Shown here: piece by piece, positions 1-7,528 of the stretch
Position numbering within the stretch: position 1 is the stretch's first letter
Layout: every line of letters begins with the position of its first letter
DNA from: CAZKXX01 sp964556705
Lineage (GTDB): Bacteria > Acidobacteriota > Terriglobia > UBA7540
Direction: 5' to 3'
NCBI GenBank assembly: GCA_964556705.1
Contig: CAZKXX010000074.1
Coordinates: 1-19,889 of the forward strand
DNA length: 19,889 nt
Program-made: the position numbers and the translations under genes
Notes under the pieces: model-generated
Database searches by the model: none
Seen by the model: the letters and a program-made list of their open reading frames with translations, nothing else
What the model was told of the DNA's origin: nothing

Positions 1-1434
1 ATTCTGGGCGATACGCTCCTGCGCGAATGGCCGTGGGGCCTGAACTTCACTCTTTGGGCGCTGGTGCTGGCCGCGTTCCTCGCGGCGCTCGCAGGGCGCG
101 GAAGGGGAATCGAACGGAGTGCCTGGCTTTGGTTAGTGCCTGTGGGAGTTTTCGCGGGCGCCTTCGCCTGGCGGGATTCCGGAACGCTCCAACTCCTCAA
201 CATTCTGGCCTTGATGGTGGCGTTTTCACTCTGGACGCTGCGCGCGCAGGGCGGAACGATACGGCACGCCAGTCTGACTCAGTACGTTCTGGGTAGCGTG
301 ATTGCCGCGCTGAGCGCCTCCGTGGGCGCGTTGGTGCTGCTGCTCGGCGACATCCAATGGAAGGAAGCTTCCAGCGGCCGATTTTCGCGAAAATCACTGG
401 CCTTCGGTCGCGGCCTGCTGCTGGCGGTGCCGCCTGTGCTGGTGTTCAGCGGGCTCCTGATGTCGGCCGATGCGGTCTTTGAGAGTCTGGTGAAAGAGGT
501 CTTTCGGATCGACTTCGCCACTCTGCTCTCTCACGTCGTCTTGACGCTTTTCCTCGCCTGGATCGTCGGCGGTTACGCGCGCGGGCTGCTCGTCGGACGC
601 GAGCTCGAATGGGTCCGAGGAGTCCGGACGCCCTCCTTTTCCATGGGCATCGTCGAGATTTCCGTGATTCTGGGCGCGCTCAATCTGCTTTTCGTCGCGT
701 TCGTGGCCGTTCAATTCCGCTACTTCTTCGGCGGCGCCTCGCGGGTGCAGGTCACGCCCGACCTGACCTACGCCGAGTACGCGCGCAGCGGGTTCTTCGA
801 ACTCCTGACCGTCGTGACACTTGTGCTGCCGTTGCTGCTCCTGCTGCACTGGCTTTTGCGGAAGGACCGGAAGCGAGACGAACAGATCTTTCAAGCGCTG
901 GCGGGATTCCAGTTCGTGATGCTCGCCGTCATCATGGCTTCGGCGTTCCAGCGCATGAGGCTTTACCAGCGTGAGTACGGTCTCACGGAGCAACGGCTGT
1001 ATCCGACGGCGTTCATGGTCTGGCTGGCGGTGGTATTCGTCTGGTTTGCTTTGACGGCATTGCGCGGCCGGCGCGAACGGTTCGCTTGCGGAGCGATGGT
1101 GGCGGGGTTCGCGCTGATTGCGGCGCTGCACGTTTTGAATCCCGACGCGCTCATCGTCCGCGTGAACGCCGCCCGCGCCGCACAGGGACGCGAGTTCGAC
1201 GCCGCCTACACGTCAAGACTCAGCGCGGACGCAGTGTCGGAGCTTCTGCGGGCGCTCCCGAAATTGCCCGAGCGAGAGCGGCGAGGCCTGGCGCGAAGCC
1301 TGCTCGTTTCGTGGCCGGAAGCCGCGAGCCGGGATTGGCGCACCTGGAATTATTCTCGCGCCGCGGCCTATGAGGCGGTCCGAAAGAATGCGGGGTATCT
1401 GCAGGACATGGCCTGCTGGAGCTGCCCTGACTGA
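1..1434 (+). CDS. DUF4173/DUF4153-type integral membrane protein, 5' end outside the window
   Basis: The open frame runs from base 1 without a stop, so the true start lies upstream. A GTG at 64 is the first start-like codon inside the window, but the frame before it already reads hydrophobic family-like sequence (ILGDTLLREWPWGLNF). The visible 477 residues hold about ten hydrophobic segments, many separated by short basic loops. Recognisable family features are the segment DLTYAEYARSGFFELLTV in the middle, YGLTEQRLYPTAF after it, and NPDALIVRVN just after the last membrane segment. The C-terminal 90 or so residues look soluble and helical, and the last residues contain a CWSC pair. DUF4173 proteins have no settled biochemical role, and I infer none here. 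The gene converges on the small membrane-protein gene with only 4 bases between stops, and no terminator hairpin is visible there. Confidence 0.85.
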   Translation: MLGDTLLREWPWGLNFTLWALVLAAFLAALAGRGRGIERSAWLWLVPVGVFAGAFAWRDSGTLQLLNILALMVAFSLWTLRAQGGTIRHASLTQYVLGSVIAALSASVGALVLLLGDIQWKEASSGRFSRKSLAFGRGLLLAVPPVLVFSGLLMSADAVFESLVKEVFRIDFATLLSHVVLTLFLAWIVGGYARGLLVGRELEWVRGVRTPSFSMGIVEISVILGALNLLFVAFVAVQFRYFFGGASRVQVTPDLTYAEYARSGFFELLTVVTLVLPLLLLLHWLLRKDRKRDEQIFQALAGFQFVMLAVIMASAFQRMRLYQREYGLTEQRLYPTAFMVWLAVVFVWFALTALRGRRERFACGAMVAGFALIAALHVLNPDALIVRVNAARAAQGREFDAAYTSRLSADAVSELLRALPKLPERERRGLARSLLVSWPEAASRDWRTWNYSRAAAYEAVRKNAGYLQDMACWSCPD

Positions 1435-1438
1435 GCCT

Positions 1439-1651
1439 TCATGATTTCCTGGGCCGGAAGTAATAAACGTACAGCGCGCCGACCGCGATGAGGACCGCGC
1501 CCCACCAAATGGGCGCGTGCAGGTGGTTGAGCACCGTGGGCGGCGGGTTCGAGACCTGCGTGAGCCCCGTGATGAAAATCAGCACGCCGTAGGTCAACAG
1601 AATGACGCCCACGAAAAACCAGACCGGAATGATGTGATGGTCTTCGGCCAT
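1439..1651 (-). CDS. Small two-helix membrane protein, probable partner of the upstream symporter
   Basis: Seventy residues starting MAEDHHIIPVWFFVGV. Two hydrophobic stretches (about residues 8-30 and 46-66) flank a short polar loop rich in Pro and His, and the C-terminus is short and basic (FRPRKS). I place the start at the ATG at 1651. The GGGAGG ribosome site lies 10 bases upstream of it but only one base from the in-frame GTG at 1660, which is too close. The gene lies 43 bases downstream of the SSS symporter stop in the same direction, so it is probably the last gene of the arabinose operon. I do not recognise a named family. The position and size suggest a small accessory subunit, or a protein of the same transport function, for the Na+/sugar symporter. 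That role is inference from context. Two open alternatives are an orphan membrane peptide or a stress protein. Confidence 0.75.
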   Translation of the reverse strand: MAEDHHIIPVWFFVGVILLTYGVLIFITGLTQVSNPPPTVLNHLHAPIWWGAVLIAVGALYVYYFRPRKS

Positions 1652-1694
1652 GATCGTCACGCCTCCCGCGGAATGAAGTATCCCAACTGCTCCG

Positions 1695-3434
1695 CTACCA
1701 GAAAATGATGTTCAGCGCCAGGAACACGGCCATGGCGACGCCGCCCCAGAAAACGGGCCGCTGCCAGAGGGGCAAATGGCCCTCGCTGGGGATCTCCGTG
1801 CAACCGTAAACGAGCCCCGTCAATTCGGCCTCGGGTTTCGGCTTGGTCATCAGGCTCACCACGACCGTCACCACCACGCAAATGATCCAAGACCACAACG
1901 CGCGGTACATGTTCTCCGCCATGTCCTTGGCGTGCGGTGAGAGCGCAATGAGCGCCAGCTTCGAGGGGTCCATCTTCACCATGACGTACATGCCGATGGA
2001 AGAAAGGGTGCCGGTGAGCAGCCCCCAGAACCCGCCCGCGGGCGTCGCCCGTTTCCAGAGCATCCCCAGCAGCACCGTGCCGAAAAGCGGCGCGATGAAG
2101 AAGCTGAAAAGCGCCTGAACGTAATCCATGATGCTGGCAAACTGCATCACCAGGTACGCCGCGCCGATGGAGGCCACGACGCCCAGAAACGCCGACCAGC
2201 GTCCCATCGAAACGTAGTGCGCGTCCGGCGCGTCCTTCCTGATGAACGGCCGGTAGAGGTCGTAGGTCCAGACGGTAGCGAAGGCGCTGGTGTTGCCCGC
2301 CATGCCCGCCATGAAGCCGGCGATCAGCGCCGTCACGCCCAGGCCCAGCAGTCCGGGGCCGCAGTAGCGCGCCAGCATGAGCGGCAGCACTTCGTTGTAG
2401 CTGTGCTTCCCCGGCCCCACTTCCATTTCCGGCACGAGTTCGAACGGCAGCAACGCCAGACCCAGCAGCCCCGGCAGGATGACGATGAACGGCACGGCCA
2501 TCTTGAAATACGAAGCGATGATGGGCGCGAGCTTGGCCGAACGAAGGTCTTTGGCCGAAATCACGCGCTGCACGACGAGGAAGTCCGTCGTCCAGTAGCC
2601 GAAGGAAATCACCCAGCCGAGCCCCAGGACGAGGCCCGTCCAGTGAATGCCCATGGGATTATCGGCAAACGAAAACGTCGTGCTCCAGGCGGAAGTGAAG
2701 TCCTGGCCGGGAAAGTTCGCCTGGATGCGCGCCACCAGGTTTGACCAGCCGCCCGCTTCAATCAGGCCGAGGATGGGAATCAACAGCGCGCCGAGCCAGA
2801 TGAGGAAGAACTGGAGGACTTCGTTGAAGATCGCCGAGAACAGCCCGCCCATCGTCACGTAGATCGCCACGGTGATGGAGGCGACCCAGATGCTGAAGTT
2901 GATGTCCCAGCCGAGCACCACCTTCATCACCAGCGCCATCGCGTACATGTTGATGCCGGACATGAGCACGGTCATGAAGGCGAACGAGCCGCCGGCCAGC
3001 GCCCGCGTCGATTCTCCGAAGCGCAGCTTCAGGTAGCCGGGCACCGAGTGGGTCTTGGAGATGTAGTAGAACGGCATCATCACGACGCCGAGAAAGACCA
3101 TGGCGGGAATGGCGCCCACCCAGTACCAGTGGACGGCGAGGATGCCGTACTGATACGCCGCGGCCGCCCAGCCCATCAGCTCGAGCGAGCCGAGGTTGGC
3201 GGAAAGGAACGCCAGACCCGCCACCCAGGCGGTCATCTCGCGCCCGGCAAGGAAGAAATCTTCACCGCTCTTCGTGAACCGCTTGAGGTAGAAACCGATC
3301 CCCAGCACCGTCACGAAGTAAATGGCGATGATCGCGATGTCCACGCCGCGCAGGCGAATCAGTTCCTCGCCGTTGGCGCCGGCCGCGAGCAGCAGTCCGA
3401 ACGGAGCGGAAAATACCGAAGCCGTCCAGTCCAT
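1695..3434 (-). CDS. Sodium:solute symporter (SSS family, SGLT-like), probable L-arabinose importer
   Basis: A 579-residue protein with about fourteen hydrophobic segments, the normal size for the SSS/SLC5 family. It carries out Na+-coupled uptake across the inner membrane. Family features include GEDFFLAGREMTAWVAG (about residues 58-74), the segment ANLGSLELMGWAAAAYQYG after it, and the central TMGGLFSAIFNEVLQFFLI, which is typical of the SGLT-like sugar branch. The C-terminal tail ends in a final hydrophobic helix after LPLWQRPVFW. The ATG at 3434 is preceded by GAGGAG at a suitable distance. It lies 35 bases after araD, so it is very likely co-transcribed with araB and araD. From that context I infer L-arabinose as the substrate, though glucose, galactose or another pentose is possible. 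The TAG stop lies in GGTAGCGGAGCAG, which resembles the ends of the repeats described at 4237-4315. Confidence 0.92.
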   Translation of the reverse strand: MDWTASVFSAPFGLLLAAGANGEELIRLRGVDIAIIAIYFVTVLGIGFYLKRFTKSGEDFFLAGREMTAWVAGLAFLSANLGSLELMGWAAAAYQYGILAVHWYWVGAIPAMVFLGVVMMPFYYISKTHSVPGYLKLRFGESTRALAGGSFAFMTVLMSGINMYAMALVMKVVLGWDINFSIWVASITVAIYVTMGGLFSAIFNEVLQFFLIWLGALLIPILGLIEAGGWSNLVARIQANFPGQDFTSAWSTTFSFADNPMGIHWTGLVLGLGWVISFGYWTTDFLVVQRVISAKDLRSAKLAPIIASYFKMAVPFIVILPGLLGLALLPFELVPEMEVGPGKHSYNEVLPLMLARYCGPGLLGLGVTALIAGFMAGMAGNTSAFATVWTYDLYRPFIRKDAPDAHYVSMGRWSAFLGVVASIGAAYLVMQFASIMDYVQALFSFFIAPLFGTVLLGMLWKRATPAGGFWGLLTGTLSSIGMYVMVKMDPSKLALIALSPHAKDMAENMYRALWSWIICVVVTVVVSLMTKPKPEAELTGLVYGCTEIPSEGHLPLWQRPVFWGGVAMAVFLALNIIFW

Positions 3435-3469
3435 AGGCTCTCCTCAACGGGCCGAAGGCGCGCGCGCCG

Positions 3470-4141
3470 TCAGCCCTTCTTTTTCAAATCCGGCTGGCCG
3501 TACGTCGTGTGGTAACGCGTGTACCACTTTTCGACTTCCTCGGGCGCAAGCGGCTGCGGCTTTCCCGCCAGCAGCGCCACGAAGCACGTCTTCGCCACGT
3601 CTTCGAGCATCACCGCCGCCTTCAACGCGTCGCGCGGCGTCGGCCCCCAGGAAAACGTCCCGTGCTGGCCGAGCAGGATTCCCGGCGCGCGCTTGCCCCG
3701 GTATTTCAGAATCGCCTCGCCGATGTGATCGCCCTGATTGTCCACGTACGGCGCGCAGGGCACTTCCTCTCCAAACTCGTCCGCCATCGCGGTCAGGTAA
3801 ACCGGAATCGAACGCCCCAGCAGCGCGAACGCCGTGGCGTAAGTCGAATGGGTGTGAATCACGCCGCCGACCTCGGGACAATGCCTGTAGAGGTACAAAT
3901 GGTGCGGCAAGTCCACCGAAGGTTTTAGCCGGCCCTTTACTTTGCGCCCGTCGAGGTCGCAAACTACCATGTCGGCGGGACGCATCGTGTCGTAGTCCAC
4001 GCCGCTCGGCTTGATCACCACCAGCCCGCGCTGGCGGTCGATGCCGCTGGCGTTCCCGGCATGTTCGGTCACGAGCCGCGCCTTGTAGATGCCGAGATTG
4101 GCTTTCCAAACGTCGCGTCGAAGTTGCTCCAATGTCCCCAT
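3470..4141 (-). CDS. araD: L-ribulose-5-phosphate 4-epimerase
   Basis: Interconverts L-ribulose 5-phosphate and D-xylulose 5-phosphate, the last step that feeds L-arabinose into the pentose phosphate pathway. It is a class II aldolase/adducin-fold, zinc-dependent cytoplasmic enzyme. With the start at MGTLEQLRRDVWKANL (ATG at 4141) it is 223 residues, close to the 231 of E. coli AraD. The open frame continues upstream, but that part has no family similarity. Visible motifs are GNASG (29-33) and KPSG (44-47) for phosphate binding, zinc ligands H96 and H98 in IHTHST, H160 in GQHGTFSWG, the acidic D121 in MADEFGEE, and the C-terminal YTRYHTTYG, which supplies the Tyr region of the active site. 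Ribosome site support is weak. It lies 170 bases after araB with an inverted-repeat element in the gap, and 35 bases before the symporter. Confidence 0.93.
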   Translation of the reverse strand: MGTLEQLRRDVWKANLGIYKARLVTEHAGNASGIDRQRGLVVIKPSGVDYDTMRPADMVVCDLDGRKVKGRLKPSVDLPHHLYLYRHCPEVGGVIHTHSTYATAFALLGRSIPVYLTAMADEFGEEVPCAPYVDNQGDHIGEAILKYRGKRAPGILLGQHGTFSWGPTPRDALKAAVMLEDVAKTCFVALLAGKPQPLAPEEVEKWYTRYHTTYGQPDLKKKG

Positions 4142-4236
4142 CTGGTTCGTCCGTCGTCCGACCTCAGTACCATCTCCCCGGCGTATCCTTGCGCGGATCT
4201 GTTCCACGTTATGGGACGCCTCGCCGATTGCTCGAC

Positions 4237-4315
4237 GTAACGCGGGTCTGCTCTCCGACCCGCGGCATTCCCGGATCCCAAAAGAACCGCAGGTCAAAGA
4301 GCAGACCTGCGCTAC
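4237..4315. repeat. REPIN-like inverted repeat element (two hairpins, GTAnCGC ends) between araB and araD
   Basis: The 79-base element starts GTAACGCGGGTCTGCTCT (4237-4254) and ends AGAGCAGACCTGCGCTAC (4298-4315). These are inverted copies matching at 16 of 18 positions. Each half also folds by itself: CGCGGGTC/GACCCGCG (4241-4248 with 4257-4264) and CGCAGGTC/GACCTGCG (4288-4295 with 4304-4311), each with an 8-base loop. Two REP hairpins in inverted orientation around a short spacer is the REPIN architecture. The two halves differ by G/A changes that occur on both arms of each hairpin, so pairing is kept, which suggests selection on structure. The right end contains the TAG stop of araB on the minus strand. 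In the operon mRNA it could act as a stability element or attenuate araD relative to araB. That is inference. Confidence 0.8.
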
Positions 4316-5988
4316 CCGCTAATTTCGCGCTTCAGCGCTTTCAGCCGCTTCATCACGTCGTTCGCGCCGCGGCCGAAATAATCGTGCAGCGTGCGATATT
4401 CGGCGAAGAGGCGACTGTAAACTTCGTGGTGCTCGGGCCGCGGCCGGTAGGTGAGCCTCTGCGTCTGCGCCATGTGCTCGGCCGCTTCGAAAATGGTGTC
4501 GTAGCCGCCGCCCGCGCGCCCCGCCGCCACCGCGCCGTGCATCGCCGCGCCGAGGGCCGAACAGGTCTGGAGCCGCTTCGCCAGCCGGATCTCGCGCCCC
4601 GTCACGTCGGCGTAAATCTGCATCAGCAGCTTGTTCTTTTCCGGCAGCCCGCCGCAGGCCACCAACTCCTTCACCGCCACGCCCTTCGACTCGAACGCCT
4701 CGACGATGGTGCGCGTCCCGAACGCCGTGGCCTCGATGAGCGCTCGGTAGATTTCTTCGGCGCGCGTCGCCAGCGTCGCGCCCACCAGCACACCGGTCAA
4801 ATCCACGTCCACCAGAATCGAACGGTTGCCGTTCCACCAGTCGAGCGCCACCAGTCCCGACTCGCCGGGCTTAAGCGCCGCCGCGCGCCGCTCGAGCTCC
4901 TGCGTGAAGTGCGCCTTGCGCTTCCGCGCCTCGCGATGGAGCGATTCGGGCACGCCGTTTTCGAAAAACCAGGCGAAGATATCGCCCACCGCCGACTGCC
5001 CCGCCTCGAAGCCCCAGTAGCCCGGCACGATGCCGTCTTCCACCGTGCCGCACATCCCTTCCACCATCTGCCGTTCGGTCCCGAGCAGCATGTGGCAGAT
5101 GGACGTGCCCATAATCATGACGAGCGAGCCGGGGCACACCACCGTCGTCGCGGGCACGGCGACGTGCGCGTCCACGTTGCCGATCGAGACCGGAGTTCCC
5201 TCGGCGAGCCCCGTCTTCTTCGCCCAGAACGCCGTCAGCCCGCCGGCCTTCTCGCCGAGCGGATAAAACCTTGTCCCGACTTTCTCCTCGACGACGTTCT
5301 CCATGCGCGGATGAAGCGCGCGGAAGAACTCGCGCGAAGGAAATCCTTTGCCCTTCACCCACATCGCCTTGTAGCCGGCCGTGCAGGCGTTGCGCTTCTC
5401 TTCGCCCACGAGCTGCCACACGATCCAGTCCGCGGCTTCGATGAAGCGGTCCGTCGCGTCGTAGATTTCCGGAGCTTCGTCGAGCACCTGGAGGAGTTTG
5501 GAGAAGAACCATTCGGAGGAGTACTTGCCGCCGTAAATCGAAATGAACTCTTCGTTGCGCTCGCGGCCCACTTCGTTGATGCGGTTCGCTTCCGGCTGCG
5601 CGGCGTGGTGCTTCCAGAGCTTCACCCAGGCGTGCGGGTGCTTGCGGTGCCCGGTGAGCGAGCAGAGCGGCGTGCCGTCGCGCTTCGTGGGCATCGGCGA
5701 GGACGCGGTGAAGTCCGTGCCGATTCCCACCACGTCTTCGGCCTTCACCTTCGCCGCTTTGAGCGCCCTGGGAACGCCCTTCTCGACGACGAGCAGGTAG
5801 TCGCGGGGATTCTGAAGCGCCCAGTCGTGTTCGAGCTTCGGCCCGCCCGGCAGCTTCTCGTCAATCACGCCGTCCGGATACGGAACGATGACCGAAGCGA
5901 TCTCTTCGCCGTCGCGAACGCGAATCACCACCACGCGGCCCGATTCGGTCCCGTAATCAATTCCCAGCGCGAACTTGTCTTTGGCCAT
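4312..5988 (-). CDS. araB: L-ribulokinase
   Basis: ATP-dependent phosphorylation of L-ribulose to L-ribulose 5-phosphate, second step of L-arabinose catabolism, in the cytoplasm. The protein is a FGGY-family kinase of 558 residues from MAKDKFALGIDYGTESGR (ATG at 5988), the usual length for AraB (about 560). Visible features are the N-terminal phosphate loop GIDYGTESGR (9-18), GTDFTASSPMP, DAHVAVPA and the family-typical MIMGTSICHMLL, and VACGGLPEKNKLLMQIYADV in the C-terminal FGGY domain. The frame extends 38 codons upstream but that extension is Arg/Pro-rich and unlike the family, so I use the ATG at 5988. The ribosome site there is poor (GGGAG about 13 bases away). The gene is first in the operon, behind the promoter and operator at 6119-6158. 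Its stop codon lies inside the terminus of the inverted repeat at 4237-4315. Confidence 0.94.
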   Translation of the reverse strand: MAKDKFALGIDYGTESGRVVVIRVRDGEEIASVIVPYPDGVIDEKLPGGPKLEHDWALQNPRDYLLVVEKGVPRALKAAKVKAEDVVGIGTDFTASSPMPTKRDGTPLCSLTGHRKHPHAWVKLWKHHAAQPEANRINEVGRERNEEFISIYGGKYSSEWFFSKLLQVLDEAPEIYDATDRFIEAADWIVWQLVGEEKRNACTAGYKAMWVKGKGFPSREFFRALHPRMENVVEEKVGTRFYPLGEKAGGLTAFWAKKTGLAEGTPVSIGNVDAHVAVPATTVVCPGSLVMIMGTSICHMLLGTERQMVEGMCGTVEDGIVPGYWGFEAGQSAVGDIFAWFFENGVPESLHREARKRKAHFTQELERRAAALKPGESGLVALDWWNGNRSILVDVDLTGVLVGATLATRAEEIYRALIEATAFGTRTIVEAFESKGVAVKELVACGGLPEKNKLLMQIYADVTGREIRLAKRLQTCSALGAAMHGAVAAGRAGGGYDTIFEAAEHMAQTQRLTYRPRPEHHEVYSRLFAEYRTLHDYFGRGANDVMKRLKALKREISG

Positions 5989-6118
5989 GAGGACGCACCC
6001 GCTCCCGGAAGGAAGATGCCGAACCGCCTTTCTCGCGCCAAGCCTGTGCCCGACGGCCAAGGCTAACCGAGCGGCGCGCGGGCGGGCAACCGGAAAGAGC
6101 AAGCTTCGGCAGCCGCGA

Positions 6119-6132
6119 TGAAAGCGCTTACG
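6119..6132. promoter_or_regulatory. LacI-family (cre-like) operator of the arabinose operon
   Basis: TGAAAGCGCTTACG is centred on the palindrome AAGCGCTT with the CG core typical of LacI/GalR-family operators. It matches the classical catabolite-responsive consensus at all but the last base. It lies directly downstream of the minus-strand -10 box and overlaps the expected transcription start, a position suited to repression. I infer control by an AraR- or CcpA-like LacI-family regulator, or a cognate regulator encoded elsewhere. None is encoded in the window. Confidence 0.6.
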
Positions 6133-6158
6133 CTATAGGATTGAGTCTCCGCTGTCAA
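6132..6158 (-). promoter_or_regulatory. Sigma70-like promoter for araB operon
   Basis: On the minus strand TTGACA (6153-6158, perfect -35 box) is followed after 15 bases by TATAGC (6132-6137). The spacer is shorter than the optimal 17. The predicted start near 6125 leaves a leader of about 135 bases before araB and lies inside the operator at 6119-6132. Confidence 0.5.
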
Positions 6159-6172
6159 TACCTCCGCGCGCG

Positions 6173-6201
6173 TTGACCTTCGCCCCGCGCCGGTGTAGAA
6201 C
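6173..6201 (+). promoter_or_regulatory. Sigma70-like promoter for the metallo-beta-lactamase-fold gene
   Basis: TTGACC (6173-6178) and TAGAAC (6196-6201) are separated by exactly 17 bases. They lie about 30 bases before the plus-strand gene at 6234. The -10 box matches 4 of 6 consensus positions. It is divergent from the araB promoter, with the -35 boxes only 14 bases apart, so the two could interfere. Confidence 0.45.
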
Positions 6202-6233
6202 TCTGGCCCCAAACCTTTCGCGCGGAGCGCGGC

Positions 6234-7181
6234 ATGGAACTCTATCCCGGCGTCTATCAGATTCAATCGCTGTTTGGCGGGCGAAACCTTTTCCAGTACC
6301 TCTTCGTCGGCGAGAACACGGTGCTCGTGGATACCGGCATCGCCGAAACCCCCGAGAAAGTCATCTTTCCTTTCCTCGATTCGCTCCGGCTCAAGCCCGC
6401 GCGCCTCACGCTCGCCGTCACCACGCACGCCGACCTCGACCACCAGGGCGGCAACGACGCCATCAAACGCCTCGCGCCCTCGGCGCTCCTCGCCTGCGGC
6501 GAAGCGGACCGCGCCATGGTCGAAGACCCGCAGGCGCTCTTCGACCTTCGTTACAACCACCTTCAGCGCGACCACGGGGTGGCAATCTCGCCCGAGTTCT
6601 TTCCGCACGCCGGCCGACGCCGCCGCGTGGATCTGACCTTCACGGGCGGCGAGACCCTTGGCCTCGGCGACGGCTGGTCGCTCGAAGTCCTCCACGTTCC
6701 CGGCCACTCTCGCGGCCACCTGGCGCTTTACGACCGCGCGCACCGCGCCGCCTTCGCCGGCGACGCCATCCACGGGCGCGGCTGCCCCAAAGCCACCGGC
6801 GAGCTCGCTATTCCCGTCACCTACTACTTCGTGGACATCTACCTCTCGACCCTCCGCTACTTCGAGTCGCTCCCGATCGACGTCCTCTACTCCGGCCACT
6901 GGCCCGTGATGCGCGGCGAAGAGGTCGGCGACTTCATCGCGCTCTCGCGCCAGACCGTGGAGGTGATCGACCGCGCCCTGCTCGCCGCGCTTGCCAAGAA
7001 GCCCGCCGGGCTCACGCTCGAGCAGTTGATGGAGGCGGCGGCCGACGCCGTCGGCGAGTGGCCGCCGGAGAGCCTGGCGCTCGCCATGTGGCCGGTGAAG
7101 GGCCACATGGATAGGCTCGTGGAACACGGCGCGGCGCGCCCCGTGCCGGGCACGCAGCCGCTCCGGTGGCAGAAGCCTTGA
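6234..7181 (+). CDS. Metallo-beta-lactamase-fold hydrolase with an H-x-D-x-D-H zinc motif
   Basis: A 315-residue cytoplasmic protein with no signal peptide. The MBL fold is shown by the N-terminal strand LVDTGIAETPEK, the metal motif THADLDHQGGN (H65, D67, D69, H70), PGHSRGHL (H158), FAGDAIHG (D177) and SGHWPV (H222). The usual HxHxDH has Asp instead of the second His. About 90 residues after the last metal ligand form a helical C-terminal extension. Substrate cannot be read from the sequence. Lactones, thioesters and glyoxalase-II-like substrates are all possible for this fold. The start is supported by GGAG six bases before the ATG and by the promoter at 6173-6201. It is divergently transcribed from the arabinose operon, which may or may not reflect a shared role, since the promoters differ. 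Confidence 0.88.
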   Translation: MELYPGVYQIQSLFGGRNLFQYLFVGENTVLVDTGIAETPEKVIFPFLDSLRLKPARLTLAVTTHADLDHQGGNDAIKRLAPSALLACGEADRAMVEDPQALFDLRYNHLQRDHGVAISPEFFPHAGRRRRVDLTFTGGETLGLGDGWSLEVLHVPGHSRGHLALYDRAHRAAFAGDAIHGRGCPKATGELAIPVTYYFVDIYLSTLRYFESLPIDVLYSGHWPVMRGEEVGDFIALSRQTVEVIDRALLAALAKKPAGLTLEQLMEAAADAVGEWPPESLALAMWPVKGHMDRLVEHGAARPVPGTQPLRWQKP

Positions 7182-7345
7182 CAGGCGAAATAAAGGCGAA
7201 AACAAGGCTCGCCGAAAAACCCTGGCTTCTTTAGAACCAACCACCTGATAGCTTTCGCGACGGACTTTCAATAACTTATTCGCTTTGATCTCCCGCCAGA
7301 TTCCACGTAACCTGTTCAACTTCAACGAATTAGGGGAAATCACAA
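7182..7345. other. A+T-richer intergenic tract of unknown nature
   Basis: The bases after the hydrolase stop are clearly richer in A and T than any flanking gene. The tract begins with imperfect repeats of AGGCGAAA (7183-7205). On the minus strand a frame from a GTG at 7343 reads about 55 residues with a basic, plausible-looking start (MISPNSLKLNRLRGIWREIK). However, that frame continues far into the antisense of the hydrolase, so I do not call it a gene. It may be a remnant of a mobile or foreign sequence, or a structured transcript. Confidence 0.35.
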
Positions 7346-7376
7346 AGAGGATATTTTCGGGCTTCGACGTGTCCGA

Positions 7377-7418
7377 GGGGGCCTTTCCCCCTCGCCGCAG
7401 CGAGGGGAAAAGGCCCCC
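7377..7418. repeat. Strong intergenic hairpin, 19-bp stem with 4-base loop
   Basis: GGGGGCCTTTCCCCCTCGC (7377-7395), a CGCA loop (7396-7399) and GCGAGGGGAAAAGGCCCCC (7400-7418) pair over 19 positions with one mismatch. That mismatch becomes a G-U pair if the minus strand is transcribed. No T-run follows on either strand, so it is not a canonical rho-independent terminator. A REP-type or structural element is more likely. A short palindrome CCTCCGGAGG follows at 7443-7452. Confidence 0.7.
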
Positions 7419-7528
7419 GGCGGATGAGTGACAGGGGGGGGACCTCCGGAGGGGGATAAGCAGTTCAGAAGGTAGCCTATCAGAGCCTAGCTATCTTGTC
7501 AAGCCCTTTCCGCGACGGCCGTTGTGTC

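Noticed and set aside
4132..6066. Long open frame on the plus strand opposite araB (about 640 codons).
   Set aside because: It is antisense to a clearly recognised gene, its product is Arg/His-rich without family features, and such frames arise from G/C-biased third positions.
5989..6102. An N-terminal extension of araB by 38 codons.
   Set aside because: The extension is Arg/Pro-rich and unlike ribulokinases, and it would start almost at the predicted transcription start.
6063..7343. Minus-strand frame of about 426 codons starting in the A+T-richer tract.
   Set aside because: Only the first 40-50 residues look unusual; the rest is antisense to the MBL hydrolase and overlaps the araB promoter region.
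7377..7418. Considered as a rho-independent terminator of the MBL gene.
   Set aside because: No T-run follows the stem on either strand, and it lies almost 200 bases beyond the stop codon.
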